A stretch of 33,380 nt of DNA from Roseomonas sp. (GCA_020250005.1 JADCES010000025.1:1-33380); one strand, 5' to 3'. Counted from the stretch's first letter, positions 16,117 to 24,390 are shown. The notes: generated by a model from the letters alone, not told the origin. Numbers and translations: made by a program.

Positions 16117-16872
16117 TCAGTGCAGATGCACCGCGTCGTGGAGATAGATGCTCGTCAAGATGGCGAACACATAGGCCTGGAGGAAAGCCACCAGGAATTC
16201 AAACCCGACCAGAGCGATATTTACGCTAAGCGGCAATATCGCCACGAAGGGACCAACCGCGCCAAGGCTACCCAGCAGGACGACGAAGGTGGCAAACACC
16301 TTCAGCATCACGTGCCCCGCCACCATATTCGCGAATAGGCGGACGGAAAGGCTGACAACGCGGGAGAAATAGGAAATCACTTCAACCGGGATGATGATCG
16401 GTGCCAGCCAGATAGGCGCACCTTCCGGGAAGAAGTAACTGAAAAAATGCATGCCGTGGCGCATCAGCGCAATCACCGTCACGGTCACGAAGACAATCAC
16501 CGCCAGGGTCAGCGTGACCGCGATGTGAGAGGTGAAGGTGAAGGAATACGGCAGCATGCCAAGAAGGTTGCCAAACAGCACGAACATGAAAATGGCGAAG
16601 ACGAAGGGGAAATACTTTTTCCCTTCACTGCCGATCTGTTCAGTCACCATGCCTTGGATGAATTCGTAACTGGCTTCGCCGAGCGATTGCAGCCGCCCAG
16701 GGATCATCGCGCCGCGCGCAGCGGCCGCCATAACGAACAGCGTGATCAGGCCAAGGGCCAATAGCATGAATGCATTGGACTGGCTGAAGCCGACGGACTG
16801 CCCGAAGAAGCCCAAAAAGGGCGTCAATTCGAACTGACTCAGCGCGTCAATCGTCTTGCCTTCCTTTGCCAC
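16117..16872 (-). CDS. atpB: F0F1 ATP synthase subunit a
   Basis: A 251-residue polytopic protein forming the proton half-channels beside the c-ring. The essential arginine lies in LSVRLFANMVAGHVMLK, and the end VGFEFLVAFLQAYVFAILTSIYL is typical. The N-terminal SQFELTPFLGFFGQSVGFSQSN region precedes the first helix. I place the start at a GTG (16870-16872) seven bases behind GAGGGG; a TTG two codons upstream in the same frame is an alternative with poor spacing. It follows atpI by 35 bases and precedes atpE by 54 bases. Confidence 0.96.
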   Translation of the reverse strand: MAKEGKTIDALSQFELTPFLGFFGQSVGFSQSNAFMLLALGLITLFVMAAAARGAMIPGRLQSLGEASYEFIQGMVTEQIGSEGKKYFPFVFAIFMFVLFGNLLGMLPYSFTFTSHIAVTLTLAVIVFVTVTVIALMRHGMHFFSYFFPEGAPIWLAPIIIPVEVISYFSRVVSLSVRLFANMVAGHVMLKVFATFVVLLGSLGAVGPFVAILPLSVNIALVGFEFLVAFLQAYVFAILTSIYLHDAVHLH

Positions 16873-16907
16873 CGGCAAACCCCTCGTCTCTCAAATCATG
16901 TCACGCG

Positions 16908-17192
16908 CTAACGGCGACGCGGGTTGAAAAGGCGATACACATTCAACACCCCGGCGACGCTGCCCATGACGAAAAACACCAGGAAGAGCCAAGGCCAAGT
17001 GCCGAGCCAGCGATCGAGTCCCCACCCGATGCCAATCCCAACCACAAGGGCCGAGACAACCTCAACCCCTGCGCGCAGCCCGATTCCCCATGGCCCTGTC
17101 GGCAAGCCTTTTTGGCCGTTCGGGCCAATTTCAAGCCCTTCGCGGGCCCGTGCTTGCCTTAACCGTTCATGAAGGTCCGGCTGATTAGTCAC
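16908..17192 (-). CDS. atpI: AtpI/AtpZ-like F0F1 ATP synthase assembly protein
   Basis: A 94-residue protein with a charged, soluble N-terminus (DLHERLRQARAREGLE) and two hydrophobic helices (about residues 38-58 and 65-85; GVEVVSALVVGIGIGWGLDRWLG, then WPWLFLVFFVMGSVAGVLNVYRL). This is the AtpZ/AtpI pattern of alphaproteobacteria, thought to assist c-ring assembly or magnesium handling. It starts at a GTG (17190-17192) preceded by GGGGAG and is the first gene of the F0 operon, behind a candidate promoter with a perfect TTGACA. Confidence 0.9.
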   Translation of the reverse strand: MTNQPDLHERLRQARAREGLEIGPNGQKGLPTGPWGIGLRAGVEVVSALVVGIGIGWGLDRWLGTWPWLFLVFFVMGSVAGVLNVYRLFNPRRR

Positions 17193-17231
17193 CTTTTGCT
17201 CCCCAGGCGTACCGCGCCAGAAGGCGTCGGG

Positions 17232-17260
17232 GCTTTACGGGGGGGGGCTGCCACTGTCAA
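17232..17260 (-). promoter_or_regulatory. Candidate promoter of the F0 ATP synthase operon
   Basis: On the - strand TTGACA (17255-17260) is followed by a 17-base spacer and TAAAGC (17232-17237, three of six matches to TATAAT). The spacer contains nine consecutive C. Transcription would begin near 17225, about 30 bases ahead of the atpI start. The rest of the 140-base gap holds a second homopolymer (eight C on the + strand, 17315-17322) and no gene. Confidence 0.5.
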
Positions 17261-17332
17261 GCATGTGCGGCGCAGCAAAAGCCCATTTTCGTGGCCTGTT
17301 ACAAGCATTATTCGCCCCCCCCTGGGCGCCCT

Positions 17333-17713
17333 TTAGCGCGGTGGCGCGGGTGGCCGCGGTGAAGCGGTGGCCGGGCGTGATGCGGGGCGCGGTGCGGGGC
17401 GTGATGCCGTGCTCGGCCTTGGTGGCGGTGGGGGCGGCGGCGGGCGGCGGATGGCGAAGCGCTGCTTGGCCGGCGGCAGCGCGTTCCATTGGCGTAGGGC
17501 TGCCTCCTCACTTGAGGTGTCATAGCCAAGCCGTCGCATGGCGTCCCGGGCGCGGCGCTTCTGGTCTTCACTCAGCCTATCCCAGGCGATGGGGCCGGGG
17601 GCGAAAACCTGCTCCGGCTCCTCCGCCGGGGGCGCGGCGGTCACGGGAGGGGATTGGTTCGGCTGGGCACAGGCAGCCGGCAGCAGGGCCAGCAGGAAAA
17701 AACGGCGTTTCAT
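17333..17713 (-). CDS. Proline-rich exported (possible lipo-) protein, unknown function
   Basis: A 126-residue protein I do not recognise as a named family. The N-terminus MKRRFFLLALLPAACAQ is a signal peptide with a cysteine at 15; P-A-A-C is an imperfect lipobox (proline at -3), so lipidation is possible but uncertain. A short charged module (about residues 43-85: AWDRLSEDQKRRARDAMRRLGYD, then RQWNALPPAKQRFAI) may be helical. The C-terminal third is disordered, with eight consecutive prolines and repeated RPA/PRP units, suggesting a span through periplasm or peptidoglycan. Its ATG overlaps the xthA stop (ATGA), making it the last gene of the glycosyltransferase-asnB-xthA operon. Confidence 0.7.
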   Translation of the reverse strand: MKRRFFLLALLPAACAQPNQSPPVTAAPPAEEPEQVFAPGPIAWDRLSEDQKRRARDAMRRLGYDTSSEEAALRQWNALPPAKQRFAIRRPPPPPPPPRPSTASRPAPRPASRPATASPRPPAPPR

Positions 17714-18537
17714 GGCTGAAGCTCCACCAGCACGGGCACATGGTCAGACGCTTGCGGCCAATCCCGCGCATCCTTCAGCACCAGATGGCGCTTGAGGCCG
17801 CCCGCCAGATCATCACTGACCCAAACATGATCAAGCCGCCGGCCACGATCCGCCGCGCGCCAATCCCGCGCGCGATAGGACCACCACGTGTAGAGCTTCT
17901 GATCTGCGGGCACGAAATGGCGCAAAGCATCATGCCAGCCCGCCGCCTTCTGCCAACCCAAAAGCCCTTCAACCTCAATGGGTGTGTGGGAGACGACATC
18001 CAATAATTGCTTATGGGACCAAACATCATGTTCCAGCGGCGCGATGTTCAAATCGCCCACCAGTACGGCACGCCGCGCGCCTCGGCCCGCGAACCAGCGC
18101 GTGGCTTCGGCGACGAAATCAAGCTTATGCCCAAATTTCGGGTTGGCGTTTCGGTCTGGAATATCGCCGCCGGCGGGCACGTAAAAGTTGTGCAATTCAA
18201 CCGGGCCGCCTGGTGCATCCAGCATCACGCCCAGATGCCGGCAATCACCCTTGGCGCACCAATCGGGATCATCCTCGCGCAGCGTGATCGGCAGGCGGGA
18301 AAGCACGGCAACACCATTATAGCCCTTCATGCCGCGCACCAGCCGATGCGTGAAGCCAAGCGCCGCGATGCCTTCATGGGGAAACACCTCATCCGGGCAT
18401 TTGGTTTCCTGCAGGCAGATCACATCGGGGGCCAGATCAGCGACCAGGTTTTGCAGCAAGGGCAGGCGTAATCTCACGCTATTAATGTTCCAGGTCGCGA
18501 TACGAAGAGCCTGCCGCGATGCGCCGCGTTTCGCCAT
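17710..18537 (-). CDS. xth: Exodeoxyribonuclease III (AP endonuclease, XthA family)
   Basis: A 275-residue member of the exonuclease III / endonuclease-exonuclease-phosphatase fold, which cleaves DNA at abasic sites and trims 3' ends. Motifs: ATWNINSVRLRLP at the N-terminus, ICLQETKCPDE with the metal-binding glutamate, GYNGVAVLSR, VLVGDLNIAP with the catalytic D-x-N pair, RRLDHVWV, and the final ASDHVPVLVEL catalytic aspartate-histidine. I favour the ATG at 18537, preceded by AGGAAAA; a GTG at 18555 that overlaps the asnB stop (GTGA) is the alternative and adds six residues. A DNA-repair gene inside a surface-glycan operon is unusual. Confidence 0.93.
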   Translation of the reverse strand: MAKRGASRQALRIATWNINSVRLRLPLLQNLVADLAPDVICLQETKCPDEVFPHEGIAALGFTHRLVRGMKGYNGVAVLSRLPITLREDDPDWCAKGDCRHLGVMLDAPGGPVELHNFYVPAGGDIPDRNANPKFGHKLDFVAEATRWFAGRGARRAVLVGDLNIAPLEHDVWSHKQLLDVVSHTPIEVEGLLGWQKAAGWHDALRHFVPADQKLYTWWSYRARDWRAADRGRRLDHVWVSDDLAGGLKRHLVLKDARDWPQASDHVPVLVELQP

Positions 18538-18551
18538 GGGTTTTCCTGTCG

Positions 18552-20309
18552 TCACTGCTGGGAAAGGGTTTCGAACACGTCGCCCGCGGGCGCGGCGCCT
18601 TGCATATGGCGCCGATGCCAGAGCGCATAGAACAGCAAATGCCAGGCAGCGAAGCCTTCGCGCTTGCTGCCGGCCGCGCGAAACAGCGGCAGGATGCGAT
18701 CCGGTTTGGCGATTTCCGCAATGCCTGGCTGGCGAGCGACCAAAGGCGCCAGCTTGTCAGCCACATCGGCTATCCAGGCGCCAACCGGCACGGTAAAGCC
18801 CTGCTTGGCGCGGAAGGGCTCGCTGGCCGGAAAATTCTTCGCGAGCCATTGGCGCAGCAGATATTTGCCCCGCCCATCACGAATCTTGAGCTTGTCCGGC
18901 AGCCGAAAGGCAGCGGCCGCCATGCCGGGATCAAGAAAGGGCGTGCGGCCTTCAACCCCATGCGCCATCAGGCAGCGATCAAGCTTGATCAGCAGATCAT
19001 GCGCCAACCAATCGGCACAATCGGTCGCTTGCGCGATTTGCAGGCGGGATCGCCCCGGCAGCGCGGCGGCGGCTTCGGCGGCGGCAATGCCATCGCGCCA
19101 GCCCGTCAGCGATTCGCGCAGCACATCCAGCCGATCAAAGGCGCCATGGCCGCGCATGGTCTTGCCACCCAGCCACCAGGGGCGCATCGCCGCGCGATAG
19201 CGACCATAGCCGCCGAACAACTCATCACCGCCTTCGCCGGAAAGCACCACCTTCACTTCCTGCCGCGCCGCGCGGGCGAGGAACCAGGTGGGGATGATGG
19301 CGTAATCGGCAGCGGGATCATCCATGCAAGCGATGATTTCCGGCAAATGCTGCCAAACCATATCGCGGGTGATGTCAACGCGGACATGCCGCGCGCCCGC
19401 AGCACGTGCCGCGGTGGCGGCGGCTTCGCGTTCATCCGCTGCACCGGTCACATCAAAGCCGGCCGTGAAGGCCAGCACCGGCGCGGTATTGATGCGCGCC
19501 ATGGCGGCCAGCACGGCCGCGGAATCCGTCCCGCCCGAGAGGAACATGCCGTAAGGCACATCGCTCCGCTGATGCAGGTCAACGCTTTCGATCAGCGCCG
19601 CATCCAGCCGCGCGAGTGCCGCTTCTTCCGAGATAGCTTCCGGCCCTTCCACCGGCAAGGCAGCGCGGCGCGCGCGGGCGATGATGCGGCCATCGGCGAT
19701 GGTGATGGTCTCACCAGGCAGGACACGGCTGATGCCTTGGAAGATCGTCTCTGGCCCGCTGGTGAATTGCAGTTGCAGCAATTCATGCAAGGCAGGGCGA
19801 TGCAGTTGCGGCGTGACCAGACCAGCGGCGATCAACGCCTGCGGTTCGGAGGCAAAGGCGATGCCATCGGCAGTCTCGGCGATGTAAAGTGGCTTGATGC
19901 CGAAAGGGTCGCGTGCCAGCAACACCTGCCGCGCCGCGCGATCATGGATCGCAATGGCATACATGCCGCGCAGAAGCTCAGCGAAGCCTGCGCCATCGCG
20001 GCGATACAAATGCAAGGGCGGTTCGCAATCCGAAGCGGTGGCGGCGGGTAGCGCATGATCGGCGCGCAATTCGCGGTAATTATAGATCTCGCCATTAGCG
20101 ACCAAGGCGGCAGCACCGGCGAAGAACGGTTGATCGCCTGTCGCAAGATCAATGATTGCAAGGCGGGCTTGGGCGAGAGCGACATTGCCCGAAAGATGAT
20201 GCCCCGCGCCATCCGGCCCGCGATGCGCCAGCGCGCGCGTGAGCGCTTCCAGCACCGTGGCAGAAGGTGACGCGCCCGCGCGGAGCGCCAGCCCTGCTAT
20301 GCCGCACAT
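18552..20309 (-). CDS. asnB: Asparagine synthase (glutamine-hydrolysing)-family amidotransferase
   Basis: The 585-residue protein begins MCGIAGLAL, giving the N-terminal nucleophile C2 of class II glutamine amidotransferases after loss of Met1. Other glutaminase residues are in RGPDGAG (30-36) and NGEIYNYREL (72-81). The synthetase domain has the PP-loop FLSGGTDSA (256-264) for ATP, and later SGEGGDELFGGYGRYR. Classical AsnB makes asparagine from aspartate and glutamine. In a glycosyltransferase operon, members of this family often amidate sugar acids or unknown surface-glycan substrates instead, so the true substrate is open. It starts four bases after the GT4 gene. Confidence 0.9.
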   Translation of the reverse strand: MCGIAGLALRAGASPSATVLEALTRALAHRGPDGAGHHLSGNVALAQARLAIIDLATGDQPFFAGAAALVANGEIYNYRELRADHALPAATASDCEPPLHLYRRDGAGFAELLRGMYAIAIHDRAARQVLLARDPFGIKPLYIAETADGIAFASEPQALIAAGLVTPQLHRPALHELLQLQFTSGPETIFQGISRVLPGETITIADGRIIARARRAALPVEGPEAISEEAALARLDAALIESVDLHQRSDVPYGMFLSGGTDSAAVLAAMARINTAPVLAFTAGFDVTGAADEREAAATAARAAGARHVRVDITRDMVWQHLPEIIACMDDPAADYAIIPTWFLARAARQEVKVVLSGEGGDELFGGYGRYRAAMRPWWLGGKTMRGHGAFDRLDVLRESLTGWRDGIAAAEAAAALPGRSRLQIAQATDCADWLAHDLLIKLDRCLMAHGVEGRTPFLDPGMAAAAFRLPDKLKIRDGRGKYLLRQWLAKNFPASEPFRAKQGFTVPVGAWIADVADKLAPLVARQPGIAEIAKPDRILPLFRAAGSKREGFAAWHLLFYALWHRRHMQGAAPAGDVFETLSQQ

Positions 20310-20313
20310 CGCG

Positions 20314-21342
20314 CTACGCCCTTCCCGCGGGCTTGAGGTCCGCCAGCAAGCGGCGCCAATGCCCTATCACCGGCGCTTCGGCAAAGGCTGCGGCGAAATG
20401 CGCGCGGCCCGCTGCGGCGATGGCAGCGGCGCGTTCGGGGTTATCAGCCAGTTCCGCGATGGCCGCGGCAAGCGCCGCCGCATCTTCGCGCGGTACCAAA
20501 ACGCCATCCTTGCCATTGGTGATCAATTCGCTCGGGCCTTGCGCCGCAGCGGCAATCACCGGCTTCGTCGCAGACCAGGCTTCCAGCACAATATTGCCAA
20601 GCGGTTCCTGGCGTGATGAGCAGATAAAGATATCTGCCGCTGCCAAAAGCGCACCGATATCGCGCCGCCAGCCGAGAAAACTCACACGCTCCGTGATGCC
20701 AAGCTCGGTAGCCAAGGCGCGCAAGGCAGCTTCTTCCGGTCCCGCACCTGCCAGATAGACATGCCCGCGCGGCAGTAGCGCGATTGCGCGCAGCAGCACA
20801 TCAAAGCCCTTATTCGGATGCAGTCGCCCCATCGCCAAAAGCCGAGGCGCGCTACTGGCGGCGGGTAAATCGGCAGGCGTACTGCCCGCAAACTCCTCAA
20901 CAAAATTGGGCAAATAATGCACGCGCGCTGCCGGCCAGGGTGCGGCGGTGATCATGCGCACCAGATCATGCGTATTCGCCACCAGATGATCGCAGTGGCG
21001 GAAATACTTCACATCATAATAGCCGCCGAAACGCCCCACCAAGACCCAAGGCCCTTGTGGCGTGAAGCGCGCGGCGCGCTGCATCCAGGCCATGACCAGA
21101 TCGGGTTTGAAATCCTGCAAGGCGCGCCGCACACGCGGCTTGGTGAACAAATCAAGCGCACCGCCAAAGGCCAATTCCACCGGCTGCAAACCGGCTTCGC
21201 GCAGGCGTTCGGCACGCCCAGCATCACGCCGGATAATGGGCAGCACGATATCCCCCGCGTGATGCAGGGCAATCGTGGCGCGCTCAAAAAAAGCCTCTGC
21301 CCCACCAATCGGCGCGCCGGCCATGACCTGCGCAATCCTCAT
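20314..21342 (-). CDS. Glycosyltransferase family 4 protein
   Basis: A 342-residue GT-B fold enzyme. It begins MRIAQVMAGAPIGGAEAFFERA, the typical GT4 N-terminus with its glycine-rich acceptor loop. The C-terminal domain shows LLAMGRLHPNKGFDVLLRAI, YLAGAGPEEAALRALA, VSFLGWRRDIGALLAAADIFICSS, and the retaining-GT motif E-x7-E in QEPLGNIVLEAW. The nucleotide-sugar donor and the acceptor are not identifiable; a role in LPS core or another surface glycan is inferred from the neighbouring GT9 and GT2 genes. The ATG overlaps the GT2 stop (ATGA); I reject an upstream in-frame start that lies inside the GT2 gene. Confidence 0.9.
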   Translation of the reverse strand: MRIAQVMAGAPIGGAEAFFERATIALHHAGDIVLPIIRRDAGRAERLREAGLQPVELAFGGALDLFTKPRVRRALQDFKPDLVMAWMQRAARFTPQGPWVLVGRFGGYYDVKYFRHCDHLVANTHDLVRMITAAPWPAARVHYLPNFVEEFAGSTPADLPAASSAPRLLAMGRLHPNKGFDVLLRAIALLPRGHVYLAGAGPEEAALRALATELGITERVSFLGWRRDIGALLAAADIFICSSRQEPLGNIVLEAWSATKPVIAAAAQGPSELITNGKDGVLVPREDAAALAAAIAELADNPERAAAIAAAGRAHFAAAFAEAPVIGHWRRLLADLKPAGRA

Positions 21343-22118
21343 GGCTTGCGCCCACCATGGCGCTCCGGCTCCAACCGCGCCTTCAGATAAGACAGCAGCG
21401 GAAAGGCGCCGGTGCAAAACGCCAGCAGCACACCCCAAGCACCTTCGCGATAGCCTTTGCGCGAGACATAGGATTTGAAGGCGCGGCTGATAAAGCGGCG
21501 CAGGTTCGCGCGCAGCGTGCCGATATCGCCGGACGCGATCAGATCAGCCGCCTTGGCCGAGGAATATTTATCCAACCGCCGCAGCATGTCCGAAATATCG
21601 CGATCCACCAGATGCACCAGCGCGCCGGTTTTGATCGGCGGGCCTTGCTTGCCCACCCAATCCAGCCCCGGATGCACGCGCTGCGCGCGCCAGCGTTTCG
21701 CGCCGCGCTGAGCCAGCCGGGGGACCGAGGTGGTGCCGAAGCTCCCAGCCCAACCATACCGCAGCAGCCGATCACCCACGTAATTATCCACCGGCACCTG
21801 ATGCCAGGCGAAGCTGCTCGTTGCGATCACACGGCGGATTTCAGCGGCCAAAGCGCCATCCACGCGTTCATCCGCGTCCAGTTCCAGAATCCAATCGCCA
21901 GTGCAGGCGGCGATGCCGGCATTGCGCCGATCACCTTCCAATTCCCAGGCACCTTCCAGAACCTTGGCACCCGCTGCGCGGGCAAGGTCGCCGCTGGCAT
22001 CCGTGGTGCGATCCAGCACCACCACAACCTCATCAGCGAAAGCGGCCGAGGCCAGGCAATCGGGCAGCCGCGCTTCCTCATTCCGCGCGACGATCAGGAT
22101 GGAGAGTTTTGGGGTCAC
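21339..22118 (-). CDS. Glycosyltransferase family 2 (WaaE/KdtX-like LPS core type)
   Basis: A 259-residue GT-A enzyme. The N-terminal LSILIVARNEEARLPDCLASA and DEVVVVLDRTTDAS build the nucleotide-binding half, and GDWILELDADERV contains the metal-coordinating D-x-D. The middle carries RVHPGLDW, then a histidine-containing LVHLVDRDISDMLRRLDKYSS, a pattern shared with LPS core WaaE-type glucosyltransferases. The C-terminal part (FKSYVSRKGYREGAWGVLLAFCTGAFPLLSYLK) is hydrophobic and could peripherally associate with the inner membrane. It starts at a GTG that overlaps the GT9 stop (GTGA). The actual sugar is not determinable. Confidence 0.9.
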   Translation of the reverse strand: MTPKLSILIVARNEEARLPDCLASAAFADEVVVVLDRTTDASGDLARAAGAKVLEGAWELEGDRRNAGIAACTGDWILELDADERVDGALAAEIRRVIATSSFAWHQVPVDNYVGDRLLRYGWAGSFGTTSVPRLAQRGAKRWRAQRVHPGLDWVGKQGPPIKTGALVHLVDRDISDMLRRLDKYSSAKAADLIASGDIGTLRANLRRFISRAFKSYVSRKGYREGAWGVLLAFCTGAFPLLSYLKARLEPERHGGRKP

Positions 22119-23038
22119 GCAGGCACCTCAGCGGCCTGGCCGATCAGCGCTTCGGCGGCTGCCAGGACACGCGCCACCGGCAAATCCTCCATCGCTCCCT
22201 GACCGGGCGGGCCATCGGCCAGCACGGCCTGCGCCTTGGGGCCGGCCGGGCCATATTCATCCGAAGGGGTCGGGCCAAACAGGCCAAGTGTGGGCGCGCC
22301 AGCCGCGGCGGCCAGATGCATCAGGCCGGAATCATTGCCGATGAACATCGCCGCGCGCGCCAGCGCCGCCGCCACTTCCGGCAGGTCGAGCTTGCCCACC
22401 AGGTCCAGCGCCTGGGGCAAGGCGGTTAGAACCGGGGTCGCCATGCTGCGTTCCTGATCCCCCGGCCCGCCCAGAATGGCAATCCCCGCGCCGGGCAGGG
22501 CGCCATCTGCCGCGGTCAGCCGCAAGGCGAGTTCGGCAAAACGCTCCGCCGGCCAGACCTTACGGTGCCAATTCGCGGTTGGCCCTAGCACCAGCCAGGG
22601 GCGGCCCTCAGGCAACAGCGCGGCAGCGCGGGCGGAATCTTCCGGCGCGGTCCAGATCACCGGTAGCGGCGGGGGGCTCACACCCAAAAGCGCCGCCAAA
22701 TGGGTCAGCCGATGGCCGGGCCGGCGCCCGCCCTGGATTACCCGGCGTTCCCGCGCCCAGAGCAGCCAGACAATGGCCGAGGCGCGCAAATCCACCACCA
22801 AATCCCAGCGCGCGAAGGCCACGGCACCCCAAATTTCCAGCCAATGCAGCGAATAGCGGCGCTTTTCCACGGTAATCAGGCGCTCAAGCTGCGGCATGCG
22901 GCGGAACACGCCCTCCGCCACCCGCCCGCAAACAATAGTGAAGCGCGCTTCCGGATGCGCCCGCATCAGGTGATCCAGCAGGCCCGTGGACAGCACCGCA
23001 TCGCCAATGCGGGTGGAGGAGATGAAAAGAATGCGCAC
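22115..23038 (-). CDS. Glycosyltransferase family 9 (heptosyltransferase-like) protein
   Basis: A 307-residue GT9 protein like WaaC/WaaF/WaaQ, which add heptose or related sugars to LPS inner core from ADP-sugars. It begins RILFISSTRIGDAVLSTGLL with the acceptor-binding loop and catalytic-type aspartate, then DLVVDLRAS, and the C-terminal donor domain has GPTANWHRKVWP, then FIGNDSGLMHLAAAAGAPTLGLFGPT, the D-S-G-x-x-H motif typical of the family. I use the GTG at 23038, seven bases behind an AAGGG; a TTG one codon earlier is the longer alternative. It is the first gene of a six-gene operon. Confidence 0.9.
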   Translation of the reverse strand: MRILFISSTRIGDAVLSTGLLDHLMRAHPEARFTIVCGRVAEGVFRRMPQLERLITVEKRRYSLHWLEIWGAVAFARWDLVVDLRASAIVWLLWARERRVIQGGRRPGHRLTHLAALLGVSPPPLPVIWTAPEDSARAAALLPEGRPWLVLGPTANWHRKVWPAERFAELALRLTAADGALPGAGIAILGGPGDQERSMATPVLTALPQALDLVGKLDLPEVAAALARAAMFIGNDSGLMHLAAAAGAPTLGLFGPTPSDEYGPAGPKAQAVLADGPPGQGAMEDLPVARVLAAAEALIGQAAEVPA

Positions 23039-23110
23039 CAATCGCCCTTACCACTTCCCGCGCCGGAGGGGGAGGTTGCAGCCGCGCCCCCGCCGACACA
23101 GGTTTAGGGC

Positions 23111-23932
23111 ATGAAACTCGCAGCCTTGCCGGACCGTGCCGTTCTGGAAATCTCGGGGGAGGACCGTGTGGCCTTCCTGCAGGGGTTGGTTTCCAATGAT
23201 GTGACCAAGGCGCGGGCCGATCAGGCGCTATGGGCTGCGCTGTTGACGCCGCAGGGCAAGTGGCTTGCGGATTTCTTTGTCATCGCAACGCCCGAAGCGC
23301 TGCTGCTGGATGTGGAAGCGGCGCAGCTTGCCATGCTGATCCAGCGCCTTTCGCGGTTCAAGCTGCGCGCCAAGGTGGCTTTGCGCGATGCCTCGGCCGA
23401 ATGGCGGGTGCATGCCGCTTGGGGAGAAGGTGCGCCGGCTGAGGGCTTGGCCGCGCGTGATCCGCGCCTGCCGGAAGCCGGCTGGCGGGTGCTGGCGGGC
23501 ACAATCCTGCCCACCAATGCTAGCGCAGCGGATTATGCGGCGCATCGGCTTGCCCTTGGCCTGCCCGATGGGTCAAAGGATATGGAGGCCGAGAAATCCG
23601 TGCTGCTGGAAGGCGGCTTTGATGAGCTGCACGGCATTTCCTGGACCAAGGGCTGCTATATGGGCCAGGAACTGACGGCGCGGACCCGCTATCGCGGGTT
23701 GCTGAAGCGTCGGCTGGTGCCGGTAGTGATTGACGGCCCAGCGCCTGAGCGCGGCACCCCGATTTTGACAGCGGATGGCGCTGAAGCCGGGGAAATGCGC
23801 TCCAGCCAGGGCGCGCAGGGCTTGGCGCTGTTGCGGTTGGAATGGCTGGATAAGGGGGGGCTTTCGGCAGGCGAAGCGCGCCTGACGCCGCAACCGCCCC
23901 CCTGGATGAAGCTGCCGGAGGATAAGCCATGA
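23111..23932 (+). CDS. ygfZ: Folate-binding protein YgfZ (GcvT-like, iron-sulfur/tRNA-modification related)
   Basis: A 273-residue GcvT-fold protein with the diagnostic motif KGCYMGQELTARTRYRG (180-196), whose cysteine C182 is the hallmark of YgfZ/IBA57. Members bind tetrahydrofolate and are needed for maintenance or maturation of certain 4Fe-4S proteins and tRNA thiomethylation. The N-terminal part (LEISGEDRVAFLQGLVSNDV and AALLTPQGKWLADFFV) is the GcvT-like domain. It lies divergent from the GT9 gene across a 72-base gap, and its stop overlaps the next gene as ATGA. No strong promoter is visible in the short gap. Confidence 0.92.
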   Translation: MKLAALPDRAVLEISGEDRVAFLQGLVSNDVTKARADQALWAALLTPQGKWLADFFVIATPEALLLDVEAAQLAMLIQRLSRFKLRAKVALRDASAEWRVHAAWGEGAPAEGLAARDPRLPEAGWRVLAGTILPTNASAADYAAHRLALGLPDGSKDMEAEKSVLLEGGFDELHGISWTKGCYMGQELTARTRYRGLLKRRLVPVVIDGPAPERGTPILTADGAEAGEMRSSQGAQGLALLRLEWLDKGGLSAGEARLTPQPPPWMKLPEDKP

Positions 23933-24390
23933 CCGAAGCTGATCACGGCCCCGGCGTGCGCCTGCCGCCGCCCGTGCTTGTAGGGGGCGTGCTGGCGGTG
24001 GCCTGGTTCGCGCATCTTTTCTTTCCGGTGCTGCTCGGCCCGCCTTTGCCCGATTACGGCGTGCTGGTGATTTTTCTGGGCGTGGCGCTGATCGGCTGGG
24101 CACTGCTGGCGCTGGTGCAGGCCGGGAATGACCCAAGGCCGGATCGGCCGGATGCCGAATTGGTCACGGCAGGGCCTTTCCGCTTCAGCCGCAACCCGAT
24201 CTATCTCGGCTTTCTGGTGGTGGTGCTGGGCTTTGCGCTGCGCTGGGGCGATTTATGGGGCTGGCTTGCCTTGCTCGCCTGCCATTTGGCGCTGGATCGG
24301 CTGGTGGTGGTGAAGGAAGAAGCCTACCTCAGCTCGCGTTTCGGCGCAGCTTATGAGGCTTATCGCGGTCGCGTCCGGCGCTGGGTTTAA
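23929..24390 (+). CDS. Isoprenylcysteine carboxyl methyltransferase-like (PEMT/ICMT fold) membrane protein
   Basis: A 153-residue protein with about four hydrophobic segments. The C-terminal half carries the family motif GPFRFSRNPIYLGFLVVVLGFALRWG (about 83-108; R-N-P-x-Y), followed by KEEAYLSSRFGAAYEAYRGRVRRWV, the ICMT/phospholipid methyltransferase pattern where the E-E motif and arginines bind S-adenosylmethionine. Bacterial members methylate unknown small molecules or lipids; true isoprenylcysteine substrates are not expected. The ATG overlaps the ygfZ stop; its own TAA overlaps the convergent rsmA stop (TTAA, 24387-24390). Confidence 0.87.
   Translation: MTEADHGPGVRLPPPVLVGGVLAVAWFAHLFFPVLLGPPLPDYGVLVIFLGVALIGWALLALVQAGNDPRPDRPDAELVTAGPFRFSRNPIYLGFLVVVLGFALRWGDLWGWLALLACHLALDRLVVVKEEAYLSSRFGAAYEAYRGRVRRWV

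Noticed and set aside
14866-16338. Long + strand open frame (490 codons) across the ATP synthase genes
   Set aside because: It is antisense to atpF, atpF', atpE and atpB, whose products are unmistakable, and its translation is rich in R, H and Q with no family pattern. High-GC codon bias creates such shadow frames.
18519-20051. Long + strand open frame (510 codons) opposite asnB
   Set aside because: Shadow of the asnB-like gene; translation has no domain pattern and no ribosome binding site.
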